The translations under genes and the position numbers were made by a program. This document shows, one piece after another, positions 7,321 through 15,626 of a DNA stretch of 64,000 nt (the first letter of the stretch is position 1; each line of letters starts with the position of its first letter). This DNA comes from Oscillospiraceae bacterium (GTDB taxonomy: Bacteria; Bacillota; Clostridia; Oscillospirales; Ruminococcaceae), in NCBI GenBank assembly GCA_004554485.1, contig SFLS01000003.1, positions 1 through 64,000 of the forward strand, read 5' to 3'. The notes beneath the pieces were generated by a model that saw nothing but the letters and a program-made list of their open reading frames with translations, was not told the DNA's origin and made no database searches.

Positions 7321-9717
7321 ATGACCATGACCGCAGAACAGATTCGATCGGCGATTGAAAACAAGCTGGAATATATTATGGAGGTCGGGCCCCAAAGCGC
7401 CAGCGACGAGCAGCTGTACAAGGCTTCCGCCCTGGTGCTGCGCGACCTGATGGTGGAAAAGCGCCGCGCCCACCGTGCCAAGGTGACCGAGCAGAAGAAA
7501 AAACGCGTCCACTACCTTTCGATGGAGTTCCTGATGGGCAAGAGCCTGAAGAACAGCCTGTATAACCTGGGGCTGCTGGAGCCCTTTACCGAGGCGCTGG
7601 CTGCCTTTGGCACCACGCCGGAAAAGCTGTACGAGTGCGAACCCGACCCGGGCCTGGGCAACGGCGGTCTGGGCCGGCTGGCGGCCTGTTACCTGGACGG
7701 AATGGCCACCGACGGCTACTACGGCACCGGCTATTCCATCCTGTACGAATACGGCATCTTTAAGCAGAAGCTGGTGAACGGCGCCCAGACCGAGCTGCCG
7801 GATTACTGGCTGCCGGGCGGCGAGATCTGGCTGCGTGCCAACGAGGAGCACGCGGTGGAGGTCAAGTTCGGCGGACGGCTGGAGGAGCGCTGGGACCAGG
7901 GCCACCTGATGCAGCAGTATATCAACTACGAAACGGTGCTGGCCGTCCCCTACAATATGTACGTTTCCGGCTATGATACCGAGGCAGTCAGCGTGCTGCG
8001 GCTGTGGAAGGCCAAAAGCCCCGGCATCGATATGGAATGCTTTAACAACGGCGACTACCTGGGCGCCTTCCGCAAGACAGCCCGGGCCGAGACCATCAGC
8101 AAGATCCTGTACCCCAACGATAACCACCAGGAGGGCAAGGAGCTGCGGTTGCGGCAGCAGTATTTCCTGGTGTGCGCTTCGCTGGCGGAGATCACCCGCA
8201 CCCACATGGAGCGCTACGGCACCATGGAAAATTTTGCGGAGCTCAACGCGATCCATATCAACGATACCCACCCCACCCTGGCCATCCCGGAGCTGATGCG
8301 CATCCTGATGGACGACTGCGGCTACAGCTGGGAAAAGAGCTGGGAGATTGTAAACGCGACCTTTGCGTATACCAACCATACCGTCATGGCGGAGGCGCTG
8401 GAAAAGTGGGATATCCCCCTGTTCCAGGAGCTGCTGCCCCGGATCTACCAGATCGTACAGGAGATCGACCGCCGCTGGAACGCCCGGATGCGCGAGGAAT
8501 TCCGCTGCGCCCCCGCCGAGATCGAAAAGATGCAGATCCTGCGCGAGGGCAAGGTGCGCATGGCAAACCTGTGCGTGGTGGGCTGCCACTACGTCAACGG
8601 CGTTTCCAAGCTGCACAGTCAGATCCTGAAGGATGACCTGTTCCACGAGTTTTACCGGCTGATGCCGGAGAAGTTCGGCAACGTGACCAACGGCATTGCC
8701 AGCCGCCGCTGGCTGATGCAGTCCAACCCCCGGTTGGACGGCTTTATCCGCCGGCGCATCGGTGGGGAGTACCTGCACGACTTTGACCGGCTGACCGGCC
8801 TGCGCAGCTGGCTGGACGACGAGGAGAGTCTGCGGGAGCTGGCCGAGATCAAGCGGCTGAACAAGCAGGATTTTGCCCGCTACCTGAAGGACGAGCGGGG
8901 CATTACCGTCGATCCCCAGTCGCTGTTCTATGTGCAGGTCAAGCGCCTGCATGAGTATAAGCGCCAGCACCTGAACGCGCTGCAGATCCTGAACCACTAC
9001 CTGAATATCAAGGCCAACCCGGAAGCGCCCTTCCGGCCGCGGACCTATATCTTCGGCGCCAAGGCGGCCCCCGGTTACGAGCTTGCCAAAAAGATCATCC
9101 GCTTCATCAACGACCTGGGCGCGATGATCGACGCCGACCCCGATGTGCGCGGACGGCTGAAGATCGTCTACCTGGAGGAGTATAACGTGACCATGAGCGA
9201 GCGGCTGATGCCCGCCAGCGAGGTCAGCGAGCAGATCTCCCTGGCCGGCACCGAGGCTTCCGGCACCGGCAACATGAAGCTGATGCAGAACGGCGCCATC
9301 ACGCTGGGCACCATGGACGGCGCCAATGTGGAGATCGCCGAGCAGGTGGGCCCGGAGAATATTCTTATTTTCGGCATGAGCACCCCCGAGGCGGAGGAGC
9401 TGAAGGCCCGCGGATACCATCCGGCCGACTATATCGAGCGCAGCGAAACGCTGGGACGCCTGCTGGAATTTATGGAGCGGCAGGAAAATCCCGAAAGCTT
9501 CTGGATGCTGGCCAAGCACCTGCGCACCGTGGACCAGTATATGGCCGCGGCGGATTTTGAAAGCTACGCGGCCGCCGACGACCGTGCCGCCGACATCTAC
9601 TACAACGACCCGCTGCGCTGGCAGCGGATGAGCCTGGCCAACATTGCCGGGGCGGGGATTTTCTGCGCCGATCGCTCCATCCACGATTACGCAAGGGAGA
9701 TCTGGCACCTGGGCTGA
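7321..9717 (+). CDS. glgP: Glycogen/starch/alpha-glucan phosphorylase
   Basis: It releases glucose-1-phosphate from alpha-1,4-glucans using pyridoxal phosphate. At 798 residues it is the normal family length. The N-terminal part has VHYLSMEFLMGKSLKNSL and GNGGLGRLAACYLDG, and the PLP signature EASGTGNMKLMQNGAITLGTMDGANVEI places the Schiff-base lysine at about K653. Its own promoter (7239-7267) and AAAGGAG site are present. The downstream GH13 enzyme suggests combined breakdown of stored or imported glucan. The 215 bases after the stop hold a G-rich hairpin and a quadruplex-type motif. Confidence 0.96.
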   Translation: MTMTAEQIRSAIENKLEYIMEVGPQSASDEQLYKASALVLRDLMVEKRRAHRAKVTEQKKKRVHYLSMEFLMGKSLKNSLYNLGLLEPFTEALAAFGTTPEKLYECEPDPGLGNGGLGRLAACYLDGMATDGYYGTGYSILYEYGIFKQKLVNGAQTELPDYWLPGGEIWLRANEEHAVEVKFGGRLEERWDQGHLMQQYINYETVLAVPYNMYVSGYDTEAVSVLRLWKAKSPGIDMECFNNGDYLGAFRKTARAETISKILYPNDNHQEGKELRLRQQYFLVCASLAEITRTHMERYGTMENFAELNAIHINDTHPTLAIPELMRILMDDCGYSWEKSWEIVNATFAYTNHTVMAEALEKWDIPLFQELLPRIYQIVQEIDRRWNARMREEFRCAPAEIEKMQILREGKVRMANLCVVGCHYVNGVSKLHSQILKDDLFHEFYRLMPEKFGNVTNGIASRRWLMQSNPRLDGFIRRRIGGEYLHDFDRLTGLRSWLDDEESLRELAEIKRLNKQDFARYLKDERGITVDPQSLFYVQVKRLHEYKRQHLNALQILNHYLNIKANPEAPFRPRTYIFGAKAAPGYELAKKIIRFINDLGAMIDADPDVRGRLKIVYLEEYNVTMSERLMPASEVSEQISLAGTEASGTGNMKLMQNGAITLGTMDGANVEIAEQVGPENILIFGMSTPEAEELKARGYHPADYIERSETLGRLLEFMERQENPESFWMLAKHLRTVDQYMAAADFESYAAADDRAADIYYNDPLRWQRMSLANIAGAGIFCADRSIHDYAREIWHLG

Positions 9718-9764
9718 CAAAAAGGCGCCGGACCCGATAAATAGGAGGGCTTCCGAAGGGACGG

Positions 9765-9802
9765 CCCCCTCCCCCGCGGGGGGAGGGGGTTGGGGGTGGG
9801 GG
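9765..9802. repeat. G/C-run hairpin with overlapping G-quadruplex motif
   Basis: An 11-bp perfect stem (9765-9775 with 9779-9789, loop gcg) made of C and G runs. On the plus strand four G-runs follow each other from 9778 to 9802: six G, A, five G, TT, five G, T, five G. This sits between glgP and the GH13 gene. The rest of 9718-9931 has smaller inverted repeats (ggtacg/cgtacc near 9816-9833) and no gene. Confidence 0.7.
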
Positions 9803-9931
9803 CGGCCCCGGCAGGGGGTACGCTCCCCCGTACCGGCTCCCGGCGGGCAGAGACCCGGTCGGGGCGTCCGCCCTGCCCGCGGCGGGGCAAAAGACGGCCT
9901 GTGATTTTGCGATGGGAAAGGACGACAGGGT

Positions 9932-11746
9932 ATGTTCAACAGCCTGCGGGCGGAATATAAGACCCCCTTCGGCGCGGTGGCGGCGGGGGAGGAGATGCGG
10001 CTGCGCTTTACGCTGCCGCCGCAGGATGGGCGGACGCCCTCCTTTTTGCTGTACCGGGCGGGAGAGCCGCACCCGTTTTGCCGTGCCGAAATGCAAAAGG
10101 AGGAGGACGGCTTTACCCTGCGCTATACCCCGCAGGAGCCGGGACTGTACTACTACTGCTTTATGCTGAGCGACGGCGCCCTGCTGCACCGCGCGCCGGA
10201 CGGCAGCGCCGACTACGGCGACGGGCCGCTGTGGCAGCTGACTGTCTACAAAAAGCCCTATGAGATCCCCTGCGGCTTTGCCGGACGGGTGATGTATCAG
10301 ATCTTCCCCGACCGCTACTACAAAGGCGGCGGAGAAAAGCAAAATGTCCCCGCCGACCGGCAGCTGCACAGCCGCTGGGACGAGGAGCCGAAGTGCCGCC
10401 CGGACGCCGACGGGGTTTACCGCTGCAACGATTATTTCGGCGGAGATCTGGCCGGTATCTCCGAAAAGCTGGAGGAGATCCTGGCGCTGGGAGCGGAGAT
10501 CCTGTACCTTAACCCCATCTTTGAAGCGCACAGCAACCACCGCTACAATACCGCCGACTACCTGCGCATCGACCCGCTGCTGGGGACCGAGCAGGATTTT
10601 ACCGCTCTGTGCCAAAAGGCGCACCGGCTGGGGATGAAGATCATCCTGGACGGGGTGTTCAACCATACCGGCAGCGACAGCGTCTATTTTAACCGGGAGG
10701 GCCGTTACGGCTCCGGCGGCGCGTGGCGGGATCCGCACAGCCCCTACCGGGACTGGTACTGCTGGAAAAACGCCGCGACCAACGACTACGAAAGCTGGTG
10801 GGGCTTTGCCACCCTGCCCAAGCTGAACAGCCGCAGCCAAAGCTGGCGGGAGTTCCTGTGCGGGGAAAACGGCGTGGTGCGGCACTGGCTGCGGCTGGGC
10901 GCCGACGGCTGGCGGCTGGACGTGGTGGATGAATATCCCGACGAACTGGTGCGGTTGATCCGGCAGGCGGCCCGGGCCGAAAAGCCCGACGCCCTGATCC
11001 TGGGGGAAGTGTGGGAGGACGCCAGCTGCAAGGAGGCCTATGGCGAACAGCGGCAATACCTGATGGGCGATGAGCTGGACAGTGCCATGAACTATCCGCT
11101 GCGGCAGGCGATTCTGGATTTTCTGCTGAAGGGGGACGGAACGGCGTTCCGGCTGCGCCTGCTGGAGCTGCTGGAGCACTACCCACGCCCCTGCTGGGAT
11201 GTGATGATGAACCTGCTTTCCAGCCACGATGTGCCCCGCGCTGTGACGGTGTTGGGCGGCCTGCCGATGGAGCACCACGACCGCGACTGGCAGCGGGAGC
11301 ATAACACTCTGACGGTGGCGCAGTATTACCGGGGGCGGCAGCTCTTTATGCTGGGAACGCTGATGTGTATGACACTGCCGGGGATGCCCAGCCTGTATTA
11401 CGGCGACGAGGCCGGTCTGGTGGGCTACGCCGATCCCTTTAACCGGGGGACCTACCCCTGGGGACGGGAGGATACCGGCCTGCGGGAGTGCATCCGGCAG
11501 ATGGCTCTGCTGCGCGGAAGCCATCCGTCGCTTTCCGGCGGGGAGATAGAGCCCATTGCCTGCGCAGCCGGTCTGGCGGCTTGGCGGCGGTACAGGGAAG
11601 AAGAGGAAACGGTGATCTGCGTGAACCCGGGCGACCAGCCGGCCACATTGCCGGACGCGGCCCGGGGCGAGACGCTTTTTACCGTGGGAAAGCTGTGGGA
11701 ACGGCGGCTGGAGGGCCAGTCGGCGGTGATCCTGCGGACCCGTTAG
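9932..11746 (+). CDS. GH13 alpha-amylase family glycoside hydrolase (neopullulanase/maltogenic type)
   Basis: This 604-residue intracellular enzyme has no signal peptide. An N-terminal beta-sandwich domain (about residues 1-115) precedes a (beta/alpha)8 barrel with the GH13 motifs: DGVFNHTG (region I), GWRLDVVDE (nucleophile about D330), LGEVWED (acid/base about E359) and LSSHDVPR (about D433). A short C-terminal beta domain ends it. The N-terminal domain and motif style suit the neopullulanase/cyclomaltodextrinase group, which cut maltodextrins or cyclodextrins in the cytoplasm. It follows glgP in the same direction, consistent with joint alpha-glucan use; exact specificity is not readable. 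Confidence 0.9.
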   Translation: MFNSLRAEYKTPFGAVAAGEEMRLRFTLPPQDGRTPSFLLYRAGEPHPFCRAEMQKEEDGFTLRYTPQEPGLYYYCFMLSDGALLHRAPDGSADYGDGPLWQLTVYKKPYEIPCGFAGRVMYQIFPDRYYKGGGEKQNVPADRQLHSRWDEEPKCRPDADGVYRCNDYFGGDLAGISEKLEEILALGAEILYLNPIFEAHSNHRYNTADYLRIDPLLGTEQDFTALCQKAHRLGMKIILDGVFNHTGSDSVYFNREGRYGSGGAWRDPHSPYRDWYCWKNAATNDYESWWGFATLPKLNSRSQSWREFLCGENGVVRHWLRLGADGWRLDVVDEYPDELVRLIRQAARAEKPDALILGEVWEDASCKEAYGEQRQYLMGDELDSAMNYPLRQAILDFLLKGDGTAFRLRLLELLEHYPRPCWDVMMNLLSSHDVPRAVTVLGGLPMEHHDRDWQREHNTLTVAQYYRGRQLFMLGTLMCMTLPGMPSLYYGDEAGLVGYADPFNRGTYPWGREDTGLRECIRQMALLRGSHPSLSGGEIEPIACAAGLAAWRRYREEEETVICVNPGDQPATLPDAARGETLFTVGKLWERRLEGQSAVILRTR

Positions 11747-11775
11747 TACAAATATGACCGCAAGGGAGAAAACCG

Positions 11776-12156
11776 ATGTCCAAAAAAGCAAAAATGACCA
11801 AATGGATCCTGTGGGGTGTGCTGGCGCTGGCGGTGCTGGGCTGCGCGCTGTGGCTGTCACTGCCCCGGTACGGCAGCACCGACTGCACCGCCGAAATCTG
11901 GATCGACGGGGAGATGGTGCGCGCCGTTTATCTGCCGCAGGCGGCGGATGAGGAGATCCTGCTGGAGGCGTACGGCAAGGAGGTGCTGCTGGAGATCCGC
12001 GACCACCGGATCTGCTTTCAGCGCTCCGACTGCCCCGATAAGATCTGTATCCACAACGGTTGGCTGGGCCGGGAGGGGGAGCAGGCGGTCTGCCTGCCCA
12101 ACCGGGTCAGCGTGATCCTGACCGACGGCAGCACCGTGCCGGTGACGCTGGAGTAG
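11776..12156 (+). CDS. NusG domain II-containing membrane-anchored protein
   Basis: This 126-residue protein has one N-terminal membrane helix (WILWGVLALAVLGCALWLSL) and an extracytoplasmic domain with the signature of the NusG_II family (formerly DUF1312): CPDKICIHNGWLGREGEQAVCLPNRVSVIL. The two conserved Cys pairs are present. Relatives often neighbour FMN-binding or isoprenoid genes, but not here, and the function is unknown. An AAGGGAG site precedes the ATG, and the gene begins 29 bases after the GH13 stop, probably in the same transcript. Confidence 0.8.
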   Translation: MSKKAKMTKWILWGVLALAVLGCALWLSLPRYGSTDCTAEIWIDGEMVRAVYLPQAADEEILLEAYGKEVLLEIRDHRICFQRSDCPDKICIHNGWLGREGEQAVCLPNRVSVILTDGSTVPVTLE

Positions 12157-12196
12157 ACGGACAGGCTGCTGACGCAACAGAAAGGAGACCCCCCAC

Positions 12197-12682
12197 ATGA
12201 TGGAATGGCATATCCTCCCCGGGTACGTCCGCGAGGACGAGATCCGGCAGCTTTTTGAGGAGTATACGGCGCTGCTGCTGGCAGGCGATCCGGAGTTTGC
12301 CGGGTACCTGGCGCTGCAGCACTATGAGGACGAGCTGTCGCACCCGGCCCGCAAGTACGCCCCGCCGGCCGGCCGGCTGTACCTGGCCTGCTGCGGGGGC
12401 AGGGCGGCGGGCTGCATCGCGCTGAAGGCGCTGGAGGACAAACGCTGCGAAATGAAGCGGCTGTACGTGCGGCCGGAGTACCGCGGACAGGGGATTGCCC
12501 GGGCGCTGGTGCGCCGCCTGATGCAGGAGGCGAGGACAGCGGGCTACCGGCAGATGCGGCTGGATACCTTTCCCTTTCTAAAGGAGGCCATCGCCCTGTA
12601 TAAAAGGGAAGGCTTTTACGAGATCCCGCGGTACAACCAGAACCCCATGCCCGGTTCCATCTATCTGCAGTGTGACCTGTAA
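12197..12682 (+). CDS. GNAT family N-acetyltransferase
   Basis: A 161-residue acyl-CoA transferase. The acetyl-CoA binding motif A is RLYVRPEYRGQGIARALVRRLMQEA (R/QxxGxG/A type), followed by GYRQMRLDTFPFLKEAIALYKREGFYEIP, the usual C-terminal half. The acceptor is unknown. AAAGGAG lies upstream of the ATG; the second codon is also ATG. The next feature downstream is the strong promoter of the L10 leader, so this gene ends the unit begun by glgP or the GH13 gene. Confidence 0.87.
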   Translation: MMEWHILPGYVREDEIRQLFEEYTALLLAGDPEFAGYLALQHYEDELSHPARKYAPPAGRLYLACCGGRAAGCIALKALEDKRCEMKRLYVRPEYRGQGIARALVRRLMQEARTAGYRQMRLDTFPFLKEAIALYKREGFYEIPRYNQNPMPGSIYLQCDL

Positions 12683-12713
12683 CCGAACGGGGCGGTATTT
12701 TGGCAGAAACCCC

Positions 12714-12742
12714 TTGACAAGCCGACGGGGTGCGGCTATAAT
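12714..12742 (+). promoter_or_regulatory. Promoter of the rplJ-rplL operon
   Basis: Consensus TTGACA (12714-12719), a 17-base spacer and TATAAT (12737-12742). Confidence 0.9.
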
Positions 12743-12759
12743 AATAGAGCTGTTCCATA

Positions 12760-12899
12760 GACAGCAGGCACACGAAGGTGTGTAAATGGTTTGTCAAACC
12801 GGCCTGCCGAGGAAATGAGCTACGATTGCATAATACCGGACGGTTTCACCGCCGGAGAACGGATCGCTCTTTCCAAGGTATGTTGGAAAGAGCTTTTTT
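12760..12899 (+). promoter_or_regulatory. Ribosomal protein L10 leader with attenuator hairpin
   Basis: The structured stretch between the operon promoter and rplJ matches the position and layout of the known L10 leader, an autoregulatory RNA bound by the L10-L12 complex. Visible parts are the gcaggc/gcctgc pairing around 12764-12806 enclosing acacgaaggtgt, and a terminator-like hairpin (12866-12875 with 12884-12893) followed by TTTTTT just before the ribosome site. Assignment is by context and visual structure, not by a covariance search. Confidence 0.75.
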
Positions 12900-12934
12900 A
12901 GTTTTCCTTATTATTTTTTGGGAGGTGAAACATT

Positions 12935-13444
12935 TTGCCTAACGCTAATGTTCTCAAACAGAAACAGGAGCAGGTTGCTGCTCTGGCAGAAAAGATGAAA
13001 AATTCCGCTGCCGGCGTCGTGGTGGATTACCGCGGCATTACCGTTGCCGACGATACCAAGCTGCGCCGTGAGCTGCGTGAGGCCGGTGTGGAGTACGCTG
13101 TTATCAAGAATAACATCCTGCGCCGCGCCGCCGAGGAAGCGGGCCTGGGCGAGCTGACCGCGCATATGGTCGGCACCACCGCTTTCGCTTATTCTCCCGA
13201 GGATCCCATCGCCGCTGCCAAGATCCTGAACAAGTTTGCCGAGGCCAGCAAGGATAAATTCGAGATCCGCGCCGGTTACATGGACGGCAAGGTTTTGGAC
13301 AAGGACGGCGTGGTGGCCGTGGCCAAGCTGCCCGGCAAGCAGGAGCTGCTTACCATGCTGTGCATGGCCCTCAACGGCAACATCCGCGGCCTGGCCGTGG
13401 CGCTCAATGCCATCAAGGAGAAGAAGGAGACCGAGGCTGCCTGA
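12935..13444 (+). CDS. rplJ: 50S ribosomal protein L10
   Basis: L10 forms the base of the ribosomal stalk and carries the L7/L12 dimers. The 169-residue protein reads MPNANVLKQKQEQVAALAEKMKNSAAGVVVDYRGITVADDTKLRRELREAGVEYAVIKN, a normal L10 N-terminus, with the helical C-terminal tail for L12 binding. The start codon is TTG, chosen because GGAGGTG lies nine bases upstream and the alignment begins there. Expression is probably controlled by the leader and its attenuator. rplL follows after 63 bases. Confidence 0.96.
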   Translation: MPNANVLKQKQEQVAALAEKMKNSAAGVVVDYRGITVADDTKLRRELREAGVEYAVIKNNILRRAAEEAGLGELTAHMVGTTAFAYSPEDPIAAAKILNKFAEASKDKFEIRAGYMDGKVLDKDGVVAVAKLPGKQELLTMLCMALNGNIRGLAVALNAIKEKKETEAA

Positions 13445-13507
13445 TCGCCCTCGTGCTCCCCACCGTATACCCCTTCAATATTTTGATTTAACAGGAGGAT
13501 TCATATC

Positions 13508-13876
13508 ATGGCTGATATCGCAAAATTTGTGGAAGAAATCAAAGGCCTGACCGTTATGGAGCTGGCCGACCTCGTTAAGGCGATCGAAGAGGAGTTCGGC
13601 GTTTCCGCCGCTGCTCCCGTTATGGTAGCCGGCCCCGCTGCCGGTGCTGCCGCCGCCGATGAGAAATCCGAGTTTGACGTTGTTCTGGCAGAAGCCGGCG
13701 CTTCCAAGATGGGCGTCATCAAGCTGGTGAAGGAGATCACCGGCCTGGGCCTGAAAGAGGCGAAGGATCTGGTAGACAACGCTCCCAAGACCGTGAAGGA
13801 AGGCCTTTCCAAGGCCGAGGCCGAGGAAATGAAGGCCAAGCTGGAGGAAGCCGGCGCCAAGGTAGAGCTGAAGTAA
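13508..13876 (+). CDS. rplL: 50S ribosomal protein L7/L12
   Basis: The 122-residue stalk protein has the N-terminal dimerisation part ([29 protein letters not shown]), an Ala-rich hinge ([19 protein letters not shown]) and the C-terminal factor-binding domain ([33 protein letters not shown] type). AGGAGG precedes the ATG and a strong terminator (13934-13963) closes the operon. Base composition follows highly expressed genes, with GCT/GTT codons more frequent than in its neighbours. Confidence 0.97.
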   Translation: MADIAKFVEEIKGLTVMELADLVKAIEEEFGVSAAAPVMVAGPAAGAAAADEKSEFDVVLAEAGASKMGVIKLVKEITGLGLKEAKDLVDNAPKTVKEGLSKAEAEEMKAKLEEAGAKVELK

Positions 13877-13933
13877 TTCGGCCGCAGCCGTTATTCCTTT
13901 GCAAAACTAAAAAAGCCAAACCAAAATACCAAA

Positions 13934-13963
13934 AAGCCGTCCCTGAGCGATCGGGGACGGCTT
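13934..13963 (+). terminator. Terminator of rplJ-rplL
   Basis: A 10-bp stem (aagccgtccc with gggacggctt) followed by TTT on the plus strand and by a T-run on the minus strand, so it may serve both directions. Confidence 0.85.
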
Positions 13964-13970
13964 TTTATGC

Positions 13971-14159
13971 CTATGGCAGTGGATCAAGCAGCAGGTGCAG
14001 CTCCTCCGTTAGCGCAAACAGCTTAAAATACAGTGCCCGATAGTCCGGCGTGTCGCTTTGCAGGCATACCTCCTCACATTCCCTTTGGACGGCAATGATC
14101 TTGTCCTGTGCCGTCAGGTGCTTTGCCGTAAATGCTGTCTGTCCGGTGGGATCATCCAT
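13971..14159 (-). CDS. Small hypothetical protein
   Basis: A 62-residue acidic, Leu-rich protein (ending YRALYFKLFALTEELHLLLDPLP) without recognised domain, membrane segment or signal. AGAGGTG is well placed before the ATG, and the gene is divergent from the XRE regulator 109 bases away, which makes it a plausible partner or target of that regulator. No function is proposed. Confidence 0.5.
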   Translation of the reverse strand: MDDPTGQTAFTAKHLTAQDKIIAVQRECEEVCLQSDTPDYRALYFKLFALTEELHLLLDPLP

Positions 14160-14268
14160 TATTATTCACCTCTTTTTGTGTTGCACCATATCAGTGCAAT
14201 TCTAATTCTTTTTCGCCTAAAATCAAGGATAGAATGTTCGGATTTAGTGCGGAAAAGAGGCGGAAACG

Positions 14269-14493
14269 ATGAACCAGCAGTACAGTGAACGCATGGGGCG
14301 TCACATGGCGTTGCTGCGCCGGCAGAAAAAGCTGACGCAGGAGCAGCTTGCCGCGCGGCTGCAGGTGCAGGGCTGCGACCTGACCCGCAGCGCCTTGGCA
14401 AAGGTAGAGGTGGGTCAGCGGCACCTGTACCCCGATGAGCTGAAAGCGCTGCGGAAAGCGCTGGGCGTAAGCTATGAGGAACTGTTTGTGTGA
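14269..14493 (+). CDS. XRE family helix-turn-helix regulator
   Basis: The 74-residue protein is almost entirely one Cro/CI-type HTH domain: MGRHMALLRRQKKLTQEQLAARLQVQGCDLTRSALAKVEVGQRHLYPDELKALRKALGVSYEELF. There is no effector or toxin domain attached. A GAGGCGG site precedes the ATG. It is divergent from the small hypothetical gene at 13971-14159 and may regulate that intergenic region. Confidence 0.82.
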   Translation: MNQQYSERMGRHMALLRRQKKLTQEQLAARLQVQGCDLTRSALAKVEVGQRHLYPDELKALRKALGVSYEELFV

Positions 14494-14550
14494 TGTCGCA
14501 CCGATAAAAAAGAGATGAACCGATAACGCCCCCGATTTTCACCGAAAAAA

Positions 14551-14580
14551 CTCCCCCACCGCTGACCTGCGGCAGGGGAG
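14551..14580. terminator. Bidirectional terminator between the XRE gene and the nitroreductase gene
   Basis: The stem ctcccc/aggggag plus ccgc/gcgg with a small internal loop. T-runs follow on both strands (TTTTT at 14584-14588, AAAAAA at 14545-14550). Confidence 0.75.
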
Positions 14581-14596
14581 AAATTTTTATGCTGTT

Positions 14597-15133
14597 TTAT
14601 TTGTAGCTCAACAGGTCGCTTACTTCCTTGCGCTTGGGTGGGGCAGGCTCCTCCGCCGGATACCCCAGCGGGATAAGGCAGGCGACCGTTTGCCCCTCGG
14701 GCAGTTCCAGCAGCTCCGCCAGCTTCTTTTCCTCGAAGATACCGAGGATGACCGAGCCGAGCCCTTTTTCGTGGGCGGCCAGCACAAGGGTCTGGGCGGC
14801 TACGCCGCAGTCAAAGTTCTGCCAGCGGTCGCCCTTGGTGGTGGAAAAGCTGCCGTCGCGCTCGTAGCCGCAGCGGCCCTCCAGATAGGTGAGCACCATC
14901 AGCACCGGGGCGCCCCCGATAATGGCGGCGTTCCAGGGGATGGTGGCTTCTTCGGCGATGCGGGCTTTCAGCGCCGTATCCTCCACGGCGATGTAGCGGA
15001 CGATCTGCGTGTTCTTCCAGCTGGGGGCAAAGCGGGCGGTTTCCACCAGCTCCTCCAGCAGCTCATGGGGAACCTTTTGTTCGGTGAATTTCCGCACACT
15101 GCGGCGGGTTCGGATGCATTCCAGGCTGTTCAT
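14597..15133 (-). CDS. Nitroreductase family protein
   Basis: A 178-residue FMN-dependent oxidoreductase of the nitroreductase fold. MNSLECIRTRRSVRKFTEQKVPHELLEELVETARFAPSWKNTQ has the FMN-phosphate binding RRSVRKF segment. AAHEKGLGSVILGIFEEKKLAELLELPEGQTVACLIPLGYPAE is the usual C-terminal half. Physiological substrates of such short nitroreductases are generally unknown. A strong AAAGGAG site precedes the ATG. It ends a long minus-strand series starting near 22143. Confidence 0.9.
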   Translation of the reverse strand: MNSLECIRTRRSVRKFTEQKVPHELLEELVETARFAPSWKNTQIVRYIAVEDTALKARIAEEATIPWNAAIIGGAPVLMVLTYLEGRCGYERDGSFSTTKGDRWQNFDCGVAAQTLVLAAHEKGLGSVILGIFEEKKLAELLELPEGQTVACLIPLGYPAEEPAPPKRKEVSDLLSYK

Positions 15134-15151
15134 AGGGCGGCTCCTTTCGGC

Positions 15152-15625
15152 TTATGAATGGGGCTGGGGCGGCTCGGACCTCTGGGATCCTTCGCCGTCC
15201 TTCCCGTTGTTCCATTCCCGTTTGATTTTCTCCATGTTCTCCCAGTAGGGGTGCAGCTCGCTGTAATCGGGCGGGTCGATATCGCCTTTATCCCCGATGG
15301 CGGTGGAGGCGTTGCAGCAGACAAGATACAGGGCGGAAAGAACCACCCCCACAAGGGCCTGCCACAAAAAGCCGATTTTCCACAGGGCAATGAGCGAGGC
15401 GGCCAGCGCCAAATAATCCAGCAGCGGCACCAGGCAGCGGGGACGGCCGATCAGGCCGAAAATGCCGCCGAGGAGAAACAGAACGCCGCCGGCGGCGACG
15501 GTAACACGCCCCAGCAGATACTGGGTGAGGGTGGACTGCCAGTACAGCCACAGACCGCCGCACAGCAGGCAGAGGACGCAGACCGGCCGGAAGAAGCGGG
15601 GCCAGTCAACATGGCTTTCCCTCAT
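15152..15625 (-). CDS. Hypothetical multi-pass membrane protein
   Basis: This 157-residue protein has about four hydrophobic helices (VCVLCLLCGGLWLYW, VTVAAGGVLFLLGGIFGLIG, LVPLLDYLALAASLIALW and LVGVVLSALYLVCC) and a polar, probably cytoplasmic C-terminal tail of 50 residues. No family was recognised. An AAAGGGGGG site precedes the ATG, and the gene starts right at the der stop, so it is translated from the same message as Der. Confidence 0.75.
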   Translation of the reverse strand: MRESHVDWPRFFRPVCVLCLLCGGLWLYWQSTLTQYLLGRVTVAAGGVLFLLGGIFGLIGRPRCLVPLLDYLALAASLIALWKIGFLWQALVGVVLSALYLVCCNASTAIGDKGDIDPPDYSELHPYWENMEKIKREWNNGKDGEGSQRSEPPQPHS

Positions 15626-15626
15626 G

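Noticed and set aside
9718..9931. The G-rich glgP-amylase spacer as a tenth four-arm element
   Set aside because: It has hairpins but no 12-bp closing stem around three arms; I could not fold it into the same layout.
7117..11860. Open frames of 940 and 796 codons on the minus strand
   Set aside because: They are antisense to glgP and the GH13 gene, whose motifs and ribosome sites are clear. The translations are low-complexity.
12683..12934. A T-box or amino-acid riboswitch before rplJ
   Set aside because: Position, promoter and attenuator fit the L10 leader, and no T-box sequence is seen.
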